DNA of 64,000 bases, taken from positions 1-64,000 of the forward strand of contig NZ_PIJY01000057.1 of the NCBI RefSeq assembly GCF_008304605.1, given 5' to 3'. Source of the DNA: Oceanobacillus polygoni (GTDB taxonomy: Bacteria; Bacillota; Bacilli; Bacillales; Amphibacillaceae). A program made the translations under genes and the position numbers. This document shows positions 43,525 to 52,674 of this stretch, piece after piece. The notes below the pieces were generated by a model. It ran no database searches. It was not told the origin of the DNA and saw only the letters and a list, made by a program, of their open reading frames with translations. Within the stretch, counting starts at the first letter, position 1. Each line of letters starts with the position of its first letter.

Positions 43525-45958
43525 CATAACACAAAATAAAAAACGTTTTTTCATTTCATTGCTTGGGATTATTTTAGGCATAGCGTTTGTAACATCTATG
43601 CTGATTGCAGACAAAACAACAAATGATGTTTTTGAATACTATGAACAAATGTATGTGGCAAATGCAGATTACTGGGTTCTAAGCGATGAACATACATACT
43701 CTGAAGATGTTGTTACGTCAGTTCTGACTAGTTCAGCTGTAACGGAAACATTGCTTGCGCTTGATAAACAAGCTTTCTTTGAGCTTGAGGGTGATCAATC
43801 CCTAAATCAAAGATCCGTACGAATTACAGGTGTGAATGATCAAAATAGTTCTTTGCTAAAACTTCCTGTTATTGAAGGAAGCTTAGACAATGAAGGATTG
43901 GTGATACCAGACGTTGTTGCAAATCTGTTAAATAAAGAGGTAGGAGATACAATTAGGTTTGCTGACTTGGGAGAAGCTAAGGTTTCCGCCATTGTTGAAT
44001 ACACACAGCTGCTTGCAAGTCCGAGTGACTGGGAAGGTGCTGAACAAAAGAGCTTCCGAATTATGGCACCACTTGATTTGTTAAGGGATTGGACTGGTAT
44101 GGATAATGAGCTTTCATATGTAAGATTTCAAACAAATAATGAAGGAGAGAAACTTTTTCAATCACTCCAGGAAGAATTTCGTAATTCAAATGTATATGTG
44201 CAACCAGTTGTCGCGGATGACCGACAAAGTAACGACATTGGAGGACTTTATACATTCTTTTACCTAATTGCTGGGTTATCCATGTTTATCAGCGGGTTTA
44301 TTGTTTTTAACATGATTTATACAAGTGTGATGGAGAGAAAAAAGGAATTTGCGATAATGAAGAGTTTTGGTTATCTTCAACGTTCTGTTTCTAGACTTAT
44401 CCTTATTGAAGTAATACTTTTGGCATTAATAGGTGCAGCTATTGGGGTACCCATAGGAGTTTGGCTTGGAGATATGTTCATGCAAACTTTACTTAGTGTG
44501 TTTGAATTTGACATGGTTTACACATTAAATTGGCAGATACCTATATTAACAGCTGTAGTAATCGGAGTTTTATTTCCTGTTGTCTTTTCTTTATTTCCTA
44601 TTTATAATGCGGGTAAAACCTCTGTGTTATTGACGTTAAAAATGGCAGATCAAACGCATTCATCGAAGAGCCGATACATATTTAGGGCTGTTCTGGGAGC
44701 TGGATTGCTAATCTTTGCATTTATCGATCATCCGGTCTCTTATTTAGCTATTTTAGCAAGTATCATTTTGTTGTTTCCATTTTTGTTACTGGGTGTGAAT
44801 CGGATATTTAAACCTATTTTGAAGCTATTCTTTGGCTATTCTGGTAGTCTGGCAGCTAAAAACCTGACACAACAATTAAATCGAAATGCCAATACTTCCG
44901 CTATTCTTGCCGTTGGGATAGCAGTGATATTATTACTAAGTGCTGTTATAGAATCTGCTCCTGAAGGTTATGAAAATGAAATCAGGAATACGTATGGAGG
45001 CGACCTAAGAGTTACATCAGAAGCGGCTTGGTCTAATCAGGATAAAGCAAAACTGCTAGCATATGATTCTATTGCAAATGTTGAGCCTTTAACGGAAGCT
45101 ACGCCAATTACATGGGAAACAATAGATGGAGAGAAGAGACAGTTTTCCATTTTTGCTGTAGATAAAGAAGGACCCATTTTATTTGATCGTTCTGAAAAGG
45201 AGAAATCCTATAATGAGCTAACAAAGGAACCATCTATTCTCCTTGGTGAAAGAGCATTTGACGAATGGGGCGGAAATGTGGGGGAATATATTTACATTAA
45301 TACACCTTCAGGTAAACAACAATTTGAAGTCCTTGATGTTGTAAAAACATCGAATTACTCAGGCTATGTTGCATTTATGGATGAACATCATTTAAATAAT
45401 GAATTTGGTTGGGCGAATAGTTTTGACATGCTACTAACTTTAAATGACGGATATACGGGTGAACAATTACGGGATCAGCTGTGGCTAGATTACAGCAACC
45501 ATCTCTCAAAAGTTGAAACTGTAGAAGATGAAATTAAATCAACTACCTCAGCATTAACCGGTATGAACGAGTTAATTCTAATCATGTTAGTTTTAATCAT
45601 TGGGCTAGCGAGCATTGGTACAGCTAACACTTTATTAATGAACACATTGGAGCGCACCTCTGAGATAGGGACAATTCGAGCGCTTGGTCTTACAAAACAG
45701 CAAGTTAAAAAGATGATAATTGGAGAAGGTTTGCTTATAGGATTATCAGGGGTTATTGGTGGTATAATTTCAGGTATGGTTTTACTTTATGTCACTAGCC
45801 AATCAAAACTTTTGGCAGGGTTTATATCTTTTCAAATACCTTTAGGCAATATTATCCTGGCACTGATTGCTGGTGTTTCTCTTAGCCTCTTTGCTTCTTG
45901 GATTTCTAGTGCTACGGCGAGTAAAATAAGTATTATATCATCACTTAAAGAAGGTTGA
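43493..45958 (+). CDS. FtsX-like ABC transporter permease, two-domain
   Basis: An 821-residue permease with two FtsX modules. An N-terminal helix (NKKRFFISLLGIILGIAFVTS) precedes an external domain and three helices from about residue 257. A second external domain follows, and three more helices begin near residue 690 with NELILIMLVLIIGLASIGTA. ERTSEIGTIRALGLTKQQV is the conserved cytoplasmic coupling loop. I use ATG 43493, eight bases after AGGAAGGA. It overlaps the ATPase gene upstream and the padR start sits at its stop, so translation is coupled throughout. Confidence 0.88.
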   Translation: MLNMWRISWLNITQNKKRFFISLLGIILGIAFVTSMLIADKTTNDVFEYYEQMYVANADYWVLSDEHTYSEDVVTSVLTSSAVTETLLALDKQAFFELEGDQSLNQRSVRITGVNDQNSSLLKLPVIEGSLDNEGLVIPDVVANLLNKEVGDTIRFADLGEAKVSAIVEYTQLLASPSDWEGAEQKSFRIMAPLDLLRDWTGMDNELSYVRFQTNNEGEKLFQSLQEEFRNSNVYVQPVVADDRQSNDIGGLYTFFYLIAGLSMFISGFIVFNMIYTSVMERKKEFAIMKSFGYLQRSVSRLILIEVILLALIGAAIGVPIGVWLGDMFMQTLLSVFEFDMVYTLNWQIPILTAVVIGVLFPVVFSLFPIYNAGKTSVLLTLKMADQTHSSKSRYIFRAVLGAGLLIFAFIDHPVSYLAILASIILLFPFLLLGVNRIFKPILKLFFGYSGSLAAKNLTQQLNRNANTSAILAVGIAVILLLSAVIESAPEGYENEIRNTYGGDLRVTSEAAWSNQDKAKLLAYDSIANVEPLTEATPITWETIDGEKRQFSIFAVDKEGPILFDRSEKEKSYNELTKEPSILLGERAFDEWGGNVGEYIYINTPSGKQQFEVLDVVKTSNYSGYVAFMDEHHLNNEFGWANSFDMLLTLNDGYTGEQLRDQLWLDYSNHLSKVETVEDEIKSTTSALTGMNELILIMLVLIIGLASIGTANTLLMNTLERTSEIGTIRALGLTKQQVKKMIIGEGLLIGLSGVIGGIISGMVLLYVTSQSKLLAGFISFQIPLGNIILALIAGVSLSLFASWISSATASKISIISSLKEG

Positions 45959-45963
45959 GCATT

Positions 45964-46470
45964 ATGTCGGTTAAATACGGAATATTAACATTGCTATATT
46001 TACAAAAAAATCATGGATATGATTTAAAATTAGAGCTAGAGTCTCTTCTAGGAACCAAAGGGAAAATTAACCCCGGCCAAATTTATACGACGCTGGATCG
46101 TCTAATCCGTGATCTACTTGTCTCATCTGTAGGAATGGATGACCAAGAAAGAAAACTTTATGAAATAACTACGGAAGGAAAAAATGAGCTGGAAAATTGG
46201 CTGCTGGAACTTGTACCCTATCATTCTACAAAAGATGACTTTCACTTTAAATGGAGCTGTGCTCGTAAGATTGGTTTCGAACAGGAAAAAAAAATGCTTG
46301 ATCAACAAAAAGCAACGATAATGAAAGATGTTATGGAATTGACAAAGTTAAAAACGGAATTTCTCCTTCGAGGTGACGAGAATAGATATTTATTAATTAG
46401 TGGTACCCTCTTGCATTTAGAAGCAGATTTAAACTGGATTCATCAAGTTGAAAACCGAAATCGGTCCTAA
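45964..46470 (+). CDS. PadR-family transcriptional regulator
   Basis: A 168-residue repressor. The winged helix begins VKYGILTLLYLQKNHGYDLK and includes KINPGQIYTTLDRLIRDLLVS, typical of PadR. The C-terminal coiled coil (EQEKKMLDQQKATIMKDVME) mediates dimerisation. The ATG at 45964 follows AGAAGG and starts six bases after the permease stop. As last gene of the exporter operon it probably represses that operon through the 43-bp palindrome at its promoter, with release by the exported drug (inference). Confidence 0.88.
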   Translation: MSVKYGILTLLYLQKNHGYDLKLELESLLGTKGKINPGQIYTTLDRLIRDLLVSSVGMDDQERKLYEITTEGKNELENWLLELVPYHSTKDDFHFKWSCARKIGFEQEKKMLDQQKATIMKDVMELTKLKTEFLLRGDENRYLLISGTLLHLEADLNWIHQVENRNRS

Positions 46471-46518
46471 TTTTAGGCGAAGGTTTTCTCTTTCTAAAAT
46501 CCTTGCTACTATTTCAAA

Positions 46519-46565
46519 AAGAAGTCGGTCTTGAACAATTTTTTCAAAACCGACTTCTTTTTATT
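46519..46565 (+). terminator. ABC-padR operon terminator
   Basis: AAGAAGTCGGT and ACCGACTTCTT with inner TGAA/TTCA pairs, followed by TTTTT. Confidence 0.9.
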
Positions 46566-46636
46566 TAACACAAAATGTGTATTCGCGAAGTATTTTTGAT
46601 CAAACATTATTACAAAGCAACATAGATTTAAAATAA

Positions 46637-46738
46637 GGTCGCGATGTTTTAAAAAAGCTTCGAAGCCATCCACCTTTGAATAAGCTGATCGATGAGTTAG
46701 TAAAAGGAAAAGTGATGGAGAAGATTTTGTGGAAATAA
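46637..46738 (+). pseudogene. Unidentified coding remnant
   Basis: An open frame without a start codon reads ...DVLKKLRSHPPLNKLIDELV... and ends EKILWK at TAA. The composition looks protein-coding and it precedes another decayed gene, so it is probably the C-terminal stump of a lost gene. I do not recognise the family. Confidence 0.3.
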
Positions 46739-46828
46739 TAATGAAAGACGAAGAAAAACTGATTCTGTATATAAATTATAAAAGAGTCGGTGTTTTTGTT
46801 TAATCTAAAATAGCTATGAGGATTCAAA

Positions 46829-47002
46829 CGAAAAGCAGTTAAAATAGTTTTAGAAGTTGAAGATGTAAATGATGTTTATCATAAAGTATTTGCAAATGGG
46901 TATCCCATCCAGACGGAATTGACTAAACAGGCCTAGGCAATGATTTATTTTAGAGTAGTTGATCCAGGCGGATGTTATTTAAGAGTAACATCAAGCAATT
47001 GA
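46829..47002 (+). pseudogene. Decayed VOC/glyoxalase-family protein gene (C-terminal part)
   Basis: The frame reads KAVKIVLEVEDVNDVYHKV, then ANGYPIQTELTKQA, an in-frame TAG, and AMIYFRVVDPGGCYLRVTSS. This is the C-terminal half of a vicinal-oxygen-chelate (glyoxalase/bleomycin-resistance-like) protein; the TAG stands where Trp is usual. The N-terminal half is absent. It is a clear pseudogene. Confidence 0.7.
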
Positions 47003-47141
47003 TTGCAGTTAGTTTGCACAAAAGCAATAAGGTAAATTTATCATTTCATATTAGATATTGGTATTTTAAATTATGTTTACTGTTAGGTAAGATTAGAGAG
47101 AAGTTATTTACTTACCAAAATCCTGAGATGAGGGATGCAAA

Positions 47142-47918
47142 TTGGGAATTGACTTTCATAATAAGAAAAACCAAACAACATATACCACTCGAGATGCTGA
47201 TATGACATGGATGGGGGCAATAAAGAAACTTGTGCCTATTGAAAATATTTCAAGTGCTTTAGATGTTGGCTGTGGCGGAGGAATCTATTCAAAGGCTTTA
47301 TCGGAAATAGGTGTGGGTTCTGTTACGGCTGTCGATTTTTCGGAAGCAATACTGAAAAGTGCAAGAAGCAATTGTAGTGAATACGAAAATATTATATTTA
47401 AACATGGAAATGCTTTAGAAACTGGTTTAGATAGTGAAAGTTATGATTTGTTACTTGAAAGAGCATTGATTCATCATATTGAAGATTTAAGAGCCTGTTT
47501 TAAAGAAGGTTATAGAGTATTAAAGAACGAAGGTATTTATATCATGCAAGACCGTACACCTGAAGATTGCGTATTAGAAGGTAATGATAGTCATATTAGA
47601 GGGTATTTTACTGAGCTTTTTCCAAAATTAATTGAAAAAGAAACCGTTCGCAGACATAAGAGTCAAATTGTAACCGAAACGTTGAAGGAAATCGGTTTTA
47701 AAGAAATTCAAGAAGTTAAGTTATGGGAAACGCGAAAAGTGTATGAAAACAAAAAGCAATTATTAAAAGACTTAAGTGAACGAACAGGAAGAAGTATTTT
47801 ACACGAATTAAACGATAACGAATTGAAACTACTAATAAAACATATAGATGCTTCAATTTCAATAGATAAAGATATAGTCGAGAAAGATAGATGGACCATT
47901 TGGAAAGCAGTTAAATAG
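47142..47918 (+). CDS. Class I SAM-dependent methyltransferase
   Basis: A 258-residue Methyltransf_11-type protein. Motif I is ALDVGCGGGIYSKALSEIG, then VTAVDFSEAIL (acidic residue at strand 2), the GNALE loop, and YDLLLERALIHHIEDL as motif IV. A TTG start is preceded by GAGGGAT at good spacing. It stands alone in an accessory region between remnants and a MOSC protein gene. The substrate is unknown. Confidence 0.8.
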   Translation: MGIDFHNKKNQTTYTTRDADMTWMGAIKKLVPIENISSALDVGCGGGIYSKALSEIGVGSVTAVDFSEAILKSARSNCSEYENIIFKHGNALETGLDSESYDLLLERALIHHIEDLRACFKEGYRVLKNEGIYIMQDRTPEDCVLEGNDSHIRGYFTELFPKLIEKETVRRHKSQIVTETLKEIGFKEIQEVKLWETRKVYENKKQLLKDLSERTGRSILHELNDNELKLLIKHIDASISIDKDIVEKDRWTIWKAVK

Positions 47919-47979
47919 TTGATGGATTTATTTTATGAAAGTGTACTTAAAGGATAGGGTGCTTTAATAGAGCGATTAA

Positions 47980-48020
47980 AAAGCCTAACTTCTCAATTTT
48001 AATATCGAGGAATTAGGCTT
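47980..48020. terminator. Terminator after the methyltransferase gene
   Basis: AAGCCTAACTTCTC and GAGGAATTAGGCTT form a stem with one mismatch. The T tract downstream is poor, so termination strength is uncertain. Confidence 0.5.
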
Positions 48021-48449
48021 GTTAATATTGGAATTTCCTTAAGACTGTAATCCGTATTTTCCTGACACATATCCTAATTTCTTTAGTACAAGGTCATCTA
48101 CATTAAATGAACATATAGAAGTGAATAACTGTATAATCTTAACTAAACATGAAGTTATTACTTTCCAAACCCGATTGTTGAAGATTCAAGTTCCATCGAA
48201 TCCAATTTTATTAGATATATCTCACCGCTGGTTCTCATAGATTTGATAATCGAGGGTAATTTTTTACCTTAATCAGTTAGAGTGCTGGGAGGGAAAACAA
48301 GTGAAGCTAGTTAAGTAATCGTAAGCCGTCTGAAAAGAAAAGAGTCCTCCCTCATTAGGATATCATTGAGATTGTTGCTAACAAGTCTCGCAAACCCTGA
48401 CGTAAAATCGAGTAAATATAATTAAGCATACGGAAAGAAGGGGCTATTA
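48021..48449. other. Gene-free spacer before the MOSC gene
   Basis: No ORF with a ribosome binding site and no known RNA motif is seen. A G-rich stretch (GGGAGGGAAAAC near 48289) and CCTCCCTC near 48347 could pair over a 45-base loop. I looked for a molybdenum-cofactor riboswitch because a MOSC gene follows and could not match its core. Confidence 0.4.
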
Positions 48450-49118
48450 ATGATCGGCACAGAAACAATAGAAATAAAACACCTTTCAATAGGATTACCG
48501 AAAAAAATGAAGTATGGAAATGGGAAGGAAATCAATACTGGAATTCGTAAACAGACAACGGAAGAAGCTTTTCTAACAAAAGATGGCTTTAAGGGTGATG
48601 GGGTTAGCGACTTAAATAATCATGGTGGTCTAGATCGAGCTGTCTGTGTTTATCCATATGAACATTATTTACTTTGGGAAAAAGAATTTGGAAATCCTTT
48701 ACAACCTGCCACTTTCGGTGAAAATTTAACCGTAACAAATATGTTAGAAAAAGCTGTTTGTGTGGGTGATATTTTCCGTCTTGGAGAAGCTGTTATACAA
48801 GTTACGCAAGGTAGAGTGCCATGTAGCACCATTACAAAGAGAACGAGTAATTCTGCCCTTCTAAAAAGGATGGTACAAACTGGTTTTACCGGCTACCTAT
48901 GTCGTGTTTTAGAAGAAGGTGTTGTCCGAAAAGATTCTAATATGACATTACTGGAATCACATCCAAGAAAAGTATCCATTTTATATGGCAATGAGATTTA
49001 TTTTCATAAGCAAAAGGATATCGAAGGCATAAAAAAGGTATTAGCTGTTGAAGAACTAGCTGACAAGTGGAGAGAAGTGTTGATGGATCGGTTAAGTAAG
49101 CTTAGTATCCTTCCCTAA
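48450..49118 (+). CDS. MOSC domain protein (YiiM/YflK-like)
   Basis: A 222-residue stand-alone MOSC domain protein, of the family that carries sulfur or molybdenum cofactor and detoxifies N-hydroxylated bases (YiiM-type). GGLDRAVCVYPYEHYLLWEKE, GENLTVTNM and the conserved Cys in QGRVPCSTITKR are present, in the expected order. The ATG follows AAGGGG. It is monocistronic. Whether it is a Moco-dependent reductase component cannot be decided here. Confidence 0.83.
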   Translation: MIGTETIEIKHLSIGLPKKMKYGNGKEINTGIRKQTTEEAFLTKDGFKGDGVSDLNNHGGLDRAVCVYPYEHYLLWEKEFGNPLQPATFGENLTVTNMLEKAVCVGDIFRLGEAVIQVTQGRVPCSTITKRTSNSALLKRMVQTGFTGYLCRVLEEGVVRKDSNMTLLESHPRKVSILYGNEIYFHKQKDIEGIKKVLAVEELADKWREVLMDRLSKLSILP

Positions 49119-49182
49119 TTTTCTTCATTCATAGCTAGATATTAAGATAAATCCATTAATACGAAGGACCAGGTTAGCGATT

Positions 49183-49211
49183 TTGAAGTGTATCCGTAAT
49201 TGTGTTATTAT
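49183..49211 (+). promoter_or_regulatory. Promoter of the Lnu-type gene
   Basis: TTGAAG (49183-49188) and TATTAT (49206-49211) separated by 17 bases. The predicted start near 49218 gives a leader of about 107 bases containing a short ORF. Confidence 0.55.
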
Positions 49212-49243
49212 GTTTTGGATTCCAATATGGAAGGGGCATTAAT

Positions 49244-49297
49244 ATGTGCTGTTCATGTTTTCCAGTAATAAAAGATAACTCTATCATTCAATATTAA
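49244..49297 (+). CDS. 17-residue leader peptide ORF upstream of the Lnu-type gene
   Basis: ATG at 49244 with AAGGGG eight bases upstream; the peptide is MCCSCFPVIKDNSIIQY and ends 27 bases before the next gene. Small leader ORFs with good ribosome sites precede many inducible antibiotic-resistance genes in Bacillota, where a drug-stalled ribosome opens the next ribosome site or an antiterminator. I could not identify a clear competing hairpin, so an attenuator is only suggested. Confidence 0.4.
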   Translation: MCCSCFPVIKDNSIIQY

Positions 49298-49324
49298 AAT
49301 TAATATAGATAGAGGGGATACAAA

Positions 49325-50128
49325 TTGTTATTTCAACAAGAATTAATTAATCGTGTAACAAAAAATTGTAACAAAGATTTGTATATCGTTTCTGCAATGA
49401 TGTATGGTTCTTTTACCACAGGTGAAGGTGATATATATTCAGATGTGGAATTTTATATCTTCATTAAAGATAGCTTTTTCAAGGAATTTGATTCAAATGA
49501 ATGGATATCTAATTTATGTGCAACCGACTTAATCTATTTTAATGAATATGGAACGCAAGTAGCTATCTTTGGTAACCTTATACGCGGGGAATTTCATTTT
49601 CTTCCACAATCAAGAATGAACGTTATAAAGGAGTTTAAGCCAACGGGGGTATTTCCTAATGCAGAAAAGATGTTCATTTACGATTCAACTAACCAATTAT
49701 ACGCTTTATTAGATTATCTTAGCGGAGAAGGTCCAGATAGAAAAACAAATGAAAATGTTAATTCGTCTTTTAATGGCTTCGTAAATTACTGGATTTTTGG
49801 TGTAAATGTATTAAAACGAGGAGAATACGCTCGGTCTTTAGAAATTCTTTCTCACGTCCAAAAACAAGTTTTACAAGCAATAAGGATTAAAGACGATTCT
49901 GTAGAGCATTGGCTGAACAGTACAAAAAATCTTGAGTCTGACTTAAAAAAAAGCTCTTATGAAAGCTACAAGTCCATTACAGCTAATCTCGAACAAACAA
50001 ACCTTGCCAAGGCATACTATAACGCATTAGTATTGATGGAGAAGTTATATTTTAATGTATCTTCTTCATATGAGATTGATGTCAGCAGAAAGCTGTTAGC
50101 TAAGATGTACACTCATATAAACGAATAA
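49325..50128 (+). CDS. Lnu(B/F)-type lincosamide nucleotidyltransferase homologue
   Basis: A 267-residue nucleotidyltransferase, the same length as Lnu(B)/Lnu(F), which adenylylate lincomycin and clindamycin. The catalytic site is MMYGSFTTGEGDIYSDVEFY (Gly-Ser, then Asp-x-Glu). Further family blocks follow: GTQVAIFGNLIRGEFHFLP and NYWIFGVNVLKRGEYARSLE. The TTG start has GAGGGG upstream. A leader ORF lies in the transcript. It looks chromosomal, with no mobile element nearby, so it may be an intrinsic resistance gene or a housekeeping homologue. Activity on lincosamides is inference. Confidence 0.78.
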   Translation: MLFQQELINRVTKNCNKDLYIVSAMMYGSFTTGEGDIYSDVEFYIFIKDSFFKEFDSNEWISNLCATDLIYFNEYGTQVAIFGNLIRGEFHFLPQSRMNVIKEFKPTGVFPNAEKMFIYDSTNQLYALLDYLSGEGPDRKTNENVNSSFNGFVNYWIFGVNVLKRGEYARSLEILSHVQKQVLQAIRIKDDSVEHWLNSTKNLESDLKKSSYESYKSITANLEQTNLAKAYYNALVLMEKLYFNVSSSYEIDVSRKLLAKMYTHINE

Positions 50129-50140
50129 ATGAATATAAGG

Positions 50141-50173
50141 AAAGAGATACTCGATTTAAGAGTATCTCTTTTC
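50141..50173 (+). terminator. Terminator of the Lnu-type gene
   Basis: AAAGAGATACTC and GAGTATCTCTTT form a 12-bp stem with a 7-base loop and a short T run. Confidence 0.85.
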
Positions 50174-50304
50174 TGTAGAAGTTGCTTCTTGAACGGCGGC
50201 TTTAGTATATAGCAAAGTGAAGAGATAAATCTGTCCAAACAGAGCACAAATTAACAGGAATTGCGTTCACATTATACGTATTATATTTTTAGGAGTTGAA
50301 GCAT

Positions 50305-51162
50305 ATGGCATTGGTGGAATCATTGCAAAAGGCAATAGACTACATGGAAGAACATTTACTAGATAATCTAACGATTGAGGAGATATCTAAACATGCAAAT
50401 GTATCTCCTTTTCACTTTCAACGTACGTTTATGATTTTGACAGATTTATCTGTCGGAGACTATCTTCGAAGACGTCGTTTAACCTTGGCAGCACAAGAGT
50501 TAACCAGCACTGGTAGCAAAATTATCGACCTTGCTTATACATATGGCTACGAAACTCCCGAAGCTTTCTCAAAGGCTTTTCGTAAACAGCATGGTATTAC
50601 TCCGAGTGAAGCGCGAAAAGGGATTGGGAAGCTGCAATCTTATAACCGCCTGACTATACAGGTAAATTTGAAAGGAGCAGAACCGATGAATTATAAAATT
50701 ATTGAAAGAGATGCTTTCCAAGTAATTGGAGTAAAACGTGAATGTCCATGTGGTGTTGAAACAGAAGGTCCCGGTATCCCAGAATTTTGGGGTGAAGTCA
50801 ATGAAAATGGAACAGTCAACAAGCTGATACAATTTATCAACGGAGAAATTAAGGGTCTATTAGGAATGACTGACAATTATAATGCTGATAAAAATACAAT
50901 TGATTATTGGGTTGCTGCGGAGCATGTTGGAGACGTGCCAGAAGGATTATCTAGCTATGAATTCCCCGCATCCAAATGGGTCATTTTTGAAGTGCATGGA
51001 CCTGCTCCAACGGCAATGGTCAGTGCTTGGAAACGAATTTATTCAGAATGGATCCCATCTAATGGCTATGAGATAGCTGAGCTTCCAGCCATAGAAGCTT
51101 ATATAGATTCTGATGTCCATAGTCCAAATTCATTGAATGAAATATGGCTTGCGGTAAAATAG
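50305..51162 (+). CDS. AraC-family regulator with GyrI-like effector domain
   Basis: A 285-residue fusion: two N-terminal AraC helix-turn-helix motifs (TIEEISKHANVSPFHFQRTF and IIDLAYTYGYETPEAFSKAF) followed from about residue 130 by a GyrI/Rob-like small-molecule-binding domain (IIERDAFQVIGVKRECPCG ... YEIAELPAIEAYI). This architecture is that of multidrug-responsive activators such as BltR/Rob/SbmC-linked regulators. I start at ATG 50305, nine bases after AGGAG. Its targets are not evident from the flanks. Confidence 0.87.
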   Translation: MALVESLQKAIDYMEEHLLDNLTIEEISKHANVSPFHFQRTFMILTDLSVGDYLRRRRLTLAAQELTSTGSKIIDLAYTYGYETPEAFSKAFRKQHGITPSEARKGIGKLQSYNRLTIQVNLKGAEPMNYKIIERDAFQVIGVKRECPCGVETEGPGIPEFWGEVNENGTVNKLIQFINGEIKGLLGMTDNYNADKNTIDYWVAAEHVGDVPEGLSSYEFPASKWVIFEVHGPAPTAMVSAWKRIYSEWIPSNGYEIAELPAIEAYIDSDVHSPNSLNEIWLAVK

Positions 51163-51257
51163 AGCTTTGTACTTTACGCTAAATAAGCGTGTTATCCTAT
51201 GCATGGTAAGTGTATTAATCGCAATTGTTGAAGAGAAGACAGATGTTACTGTAACAA

Positions 51258-51295
51258 TGGCCAGTTATCTTTATTGAGAAGAAGATAACTGGCCA
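51258..51295. terminator. Bidirectional terminator
   Basis: TGGCCAGTTATCTT and AAGATAACTGGCCA form a perfect 14-bp stem between convergent genes. T-tracts are weak on both sides. Confidence 0.65.
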
Positions 51296-51323
51296 ATAAG
51301 ACCATCAAATTAATCGAGAACGT

Positions 51324-52148
51324 TTATTCATTATTTTTAATATACTGCTCGACTCCGGTTGGAACAAAAAAGTGTTCCTCTTCAAATATATTAATCCCTT
51401 CAAAATAGAAAGCCATGGTTTCAAAAAGGTCTATAACTTCTCCCTCGAAATCTACTGTACCATACATTTCTGTAGCAAAATCGATGAGATGACCCGTATC
51501 CTTCTCGAGCTTTACCGAAACTGAAAACGCCTCGACAGAAGCTTGCTCCTCGGCTGTATCAACGAAATTATCTTGAGTAAGTAATTCATGATAGATGTTA
51601 GAATCTCCGCTTAAGATTAATTCATAATACGCTGTGTCATATGTATCATCCTCGTCAACATCGTTCACAATTAATTCATCTATATGCTCAAGTAAAATAT
51701 CATAATTGATGAAAGAAGTGGTACTCTTATAATCTGCGGTGATTTCCTCGTGATCCGTGTCAGAAAGTCTTTGCCAATCCTCATTCTCAGTGTTTGGATT
51801 CTCTGTATAATAGGTAGCATCTTTATTAGAATACATGGCAAATTCCGTTTCTTGGCCTAATGTGGCCATCGATACATGTAAACTAGAAGAAAGCGGATCA
51901 ACTATTAAGCTATTATCAACTTGTACTGTGGTTTCCTCATTGATTGAATCGCCTGTAAATTGTTGGGTTATTACCGTTATTGTCCTCATGCTTTGGATTT
52001 CCTCCGCAGCAGCTTGAGCCTTTTCTATAATGTCGTTTTTTTCATTAGGATCCTCAATAGGTGTCGTGTTATAGCTTTCGGTATCTTCTTTTGCGGAACA
52101 AGATGAAGCGATAACTAGAAATAACAAAATGAAACATACTTTTTTCAT
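51324..52148 (-). CDS. Secreted lipoprotein of LppX/DUF6612 type
   Basis: A 274-residue lipoprotein with signal peptide MKKVCFILLFLVIASSC; Cys17 would be lipidated. The mature protein is acidic and resembles Gram-positive LolA-like/DUF6612 lipoproteins (YSNKDATYYTENPN, then SVSVKLEKDTGHLIDF). The role is unknown. The start is set at ATG 52148 to give a normal signal peptide; a longer frame begins at ATG 52169 just before a run of seven G (52161-52167), which could also serve as ribosome site. Confidence 0.7.
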   Translation of the reverse strand: MKKVCFILLFLVIASSCSAKEDTESYNTTPIEDPNEKNDIIEKAQAAAEEIQSMRTITVITQQFTGDSINEETTVQVDNSLIVDPLSSSLHVSMATLGQETEFAMYSNKDATYYTENPNTENEDWQRLSDTDHEEITADYKSTTSFINYDILLEHIDELIVNDVDEDDTYDTAYYELILSGDSNIYHELLTQDNFVDTAEEQASVEAFSVSVKLEKDTGHLIDFATEMYGTVDFEGEVIDLFETMAFYFEGINIFEEEHFFVPTGVEQYIKNNE

Positions 52149-52368
52149 TTTAAAGAAATACCCCCCCATGAATGGAAACTGTGAATTTTAGACTTATAAT
52201 AATAAATGTATTAAACGGAAATCGCCTTGATGCTATTATTGCATGAAAGATGTTTATAGCAAAATAAAAGTGCAGCCTACGTGGTTTTTCTTTGCTCCAG
52301 AGAATAAATTTAAGGAGTAATGTTATAATGAATATAAATAACCAATCTCGGGAAATGGCGGTGATGAT

Positions 52369-52674
52369 ATGTTATCTCAACAAGAAATCCTTGGTGAATT
52401 GTCAAAAAACTTGAATACATGGAAAGAAAAATATGGTGTTAAGCGAATTGGCTTGTTCGGTTCGTACAGCCGTGATGAGCAAAAAGAATCCAGCGACATT
52501 GATGTGGTAGTAGAATTTAATGATTCGGACTTGTCTTTTGATAATTACATGGATCTAAAATTCAACCTTGAGGATCATTTTCAGAAGCCGGTAGATTTAG
52601 TCATATTAGATGATATTAGACCCGCTTTAAAATCCAGTATTTTAAGGGAGGCTATATATGCAAAGGGAGCCTAG
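52369..52674 (+). CDS. mntA: MNT-type nucleotidyltransferase (antitoxin of a HEPN/MNT pair)
   Basis: A 101-residue minimal nucleotidyltransferase. The catalytic motif is GLFGSYSRDEQKESSDIDVV (Gly-Ser, then Asp-x-Asp), followed by PVDLVILD with a further acidic residue. In characterised pairs MntA AMPylates the tyrosine of the HepT toxin and neutralises it. It overlaps the HEPN gene by 17 bases. The ribosome site (GGTGAT) is weak. The gene name follows the family only. Confidence 0.82.
   Translation: MLSQQEILGELSKNLNTWKEKYGVKRIGLFGSYSRDEQKESSDIDVVVEFNDSDLSFDNYMDLKFNLEDHFQKPVDLVILDDIRPALKSSILREAIYAKGA

Noticed and set aside
47002-47141. Possible gene fragment upstream of the methyltransferase
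   Set aside because: The open frame there has no start with a ribosome site and merges into the methyltransferase region in another frame.
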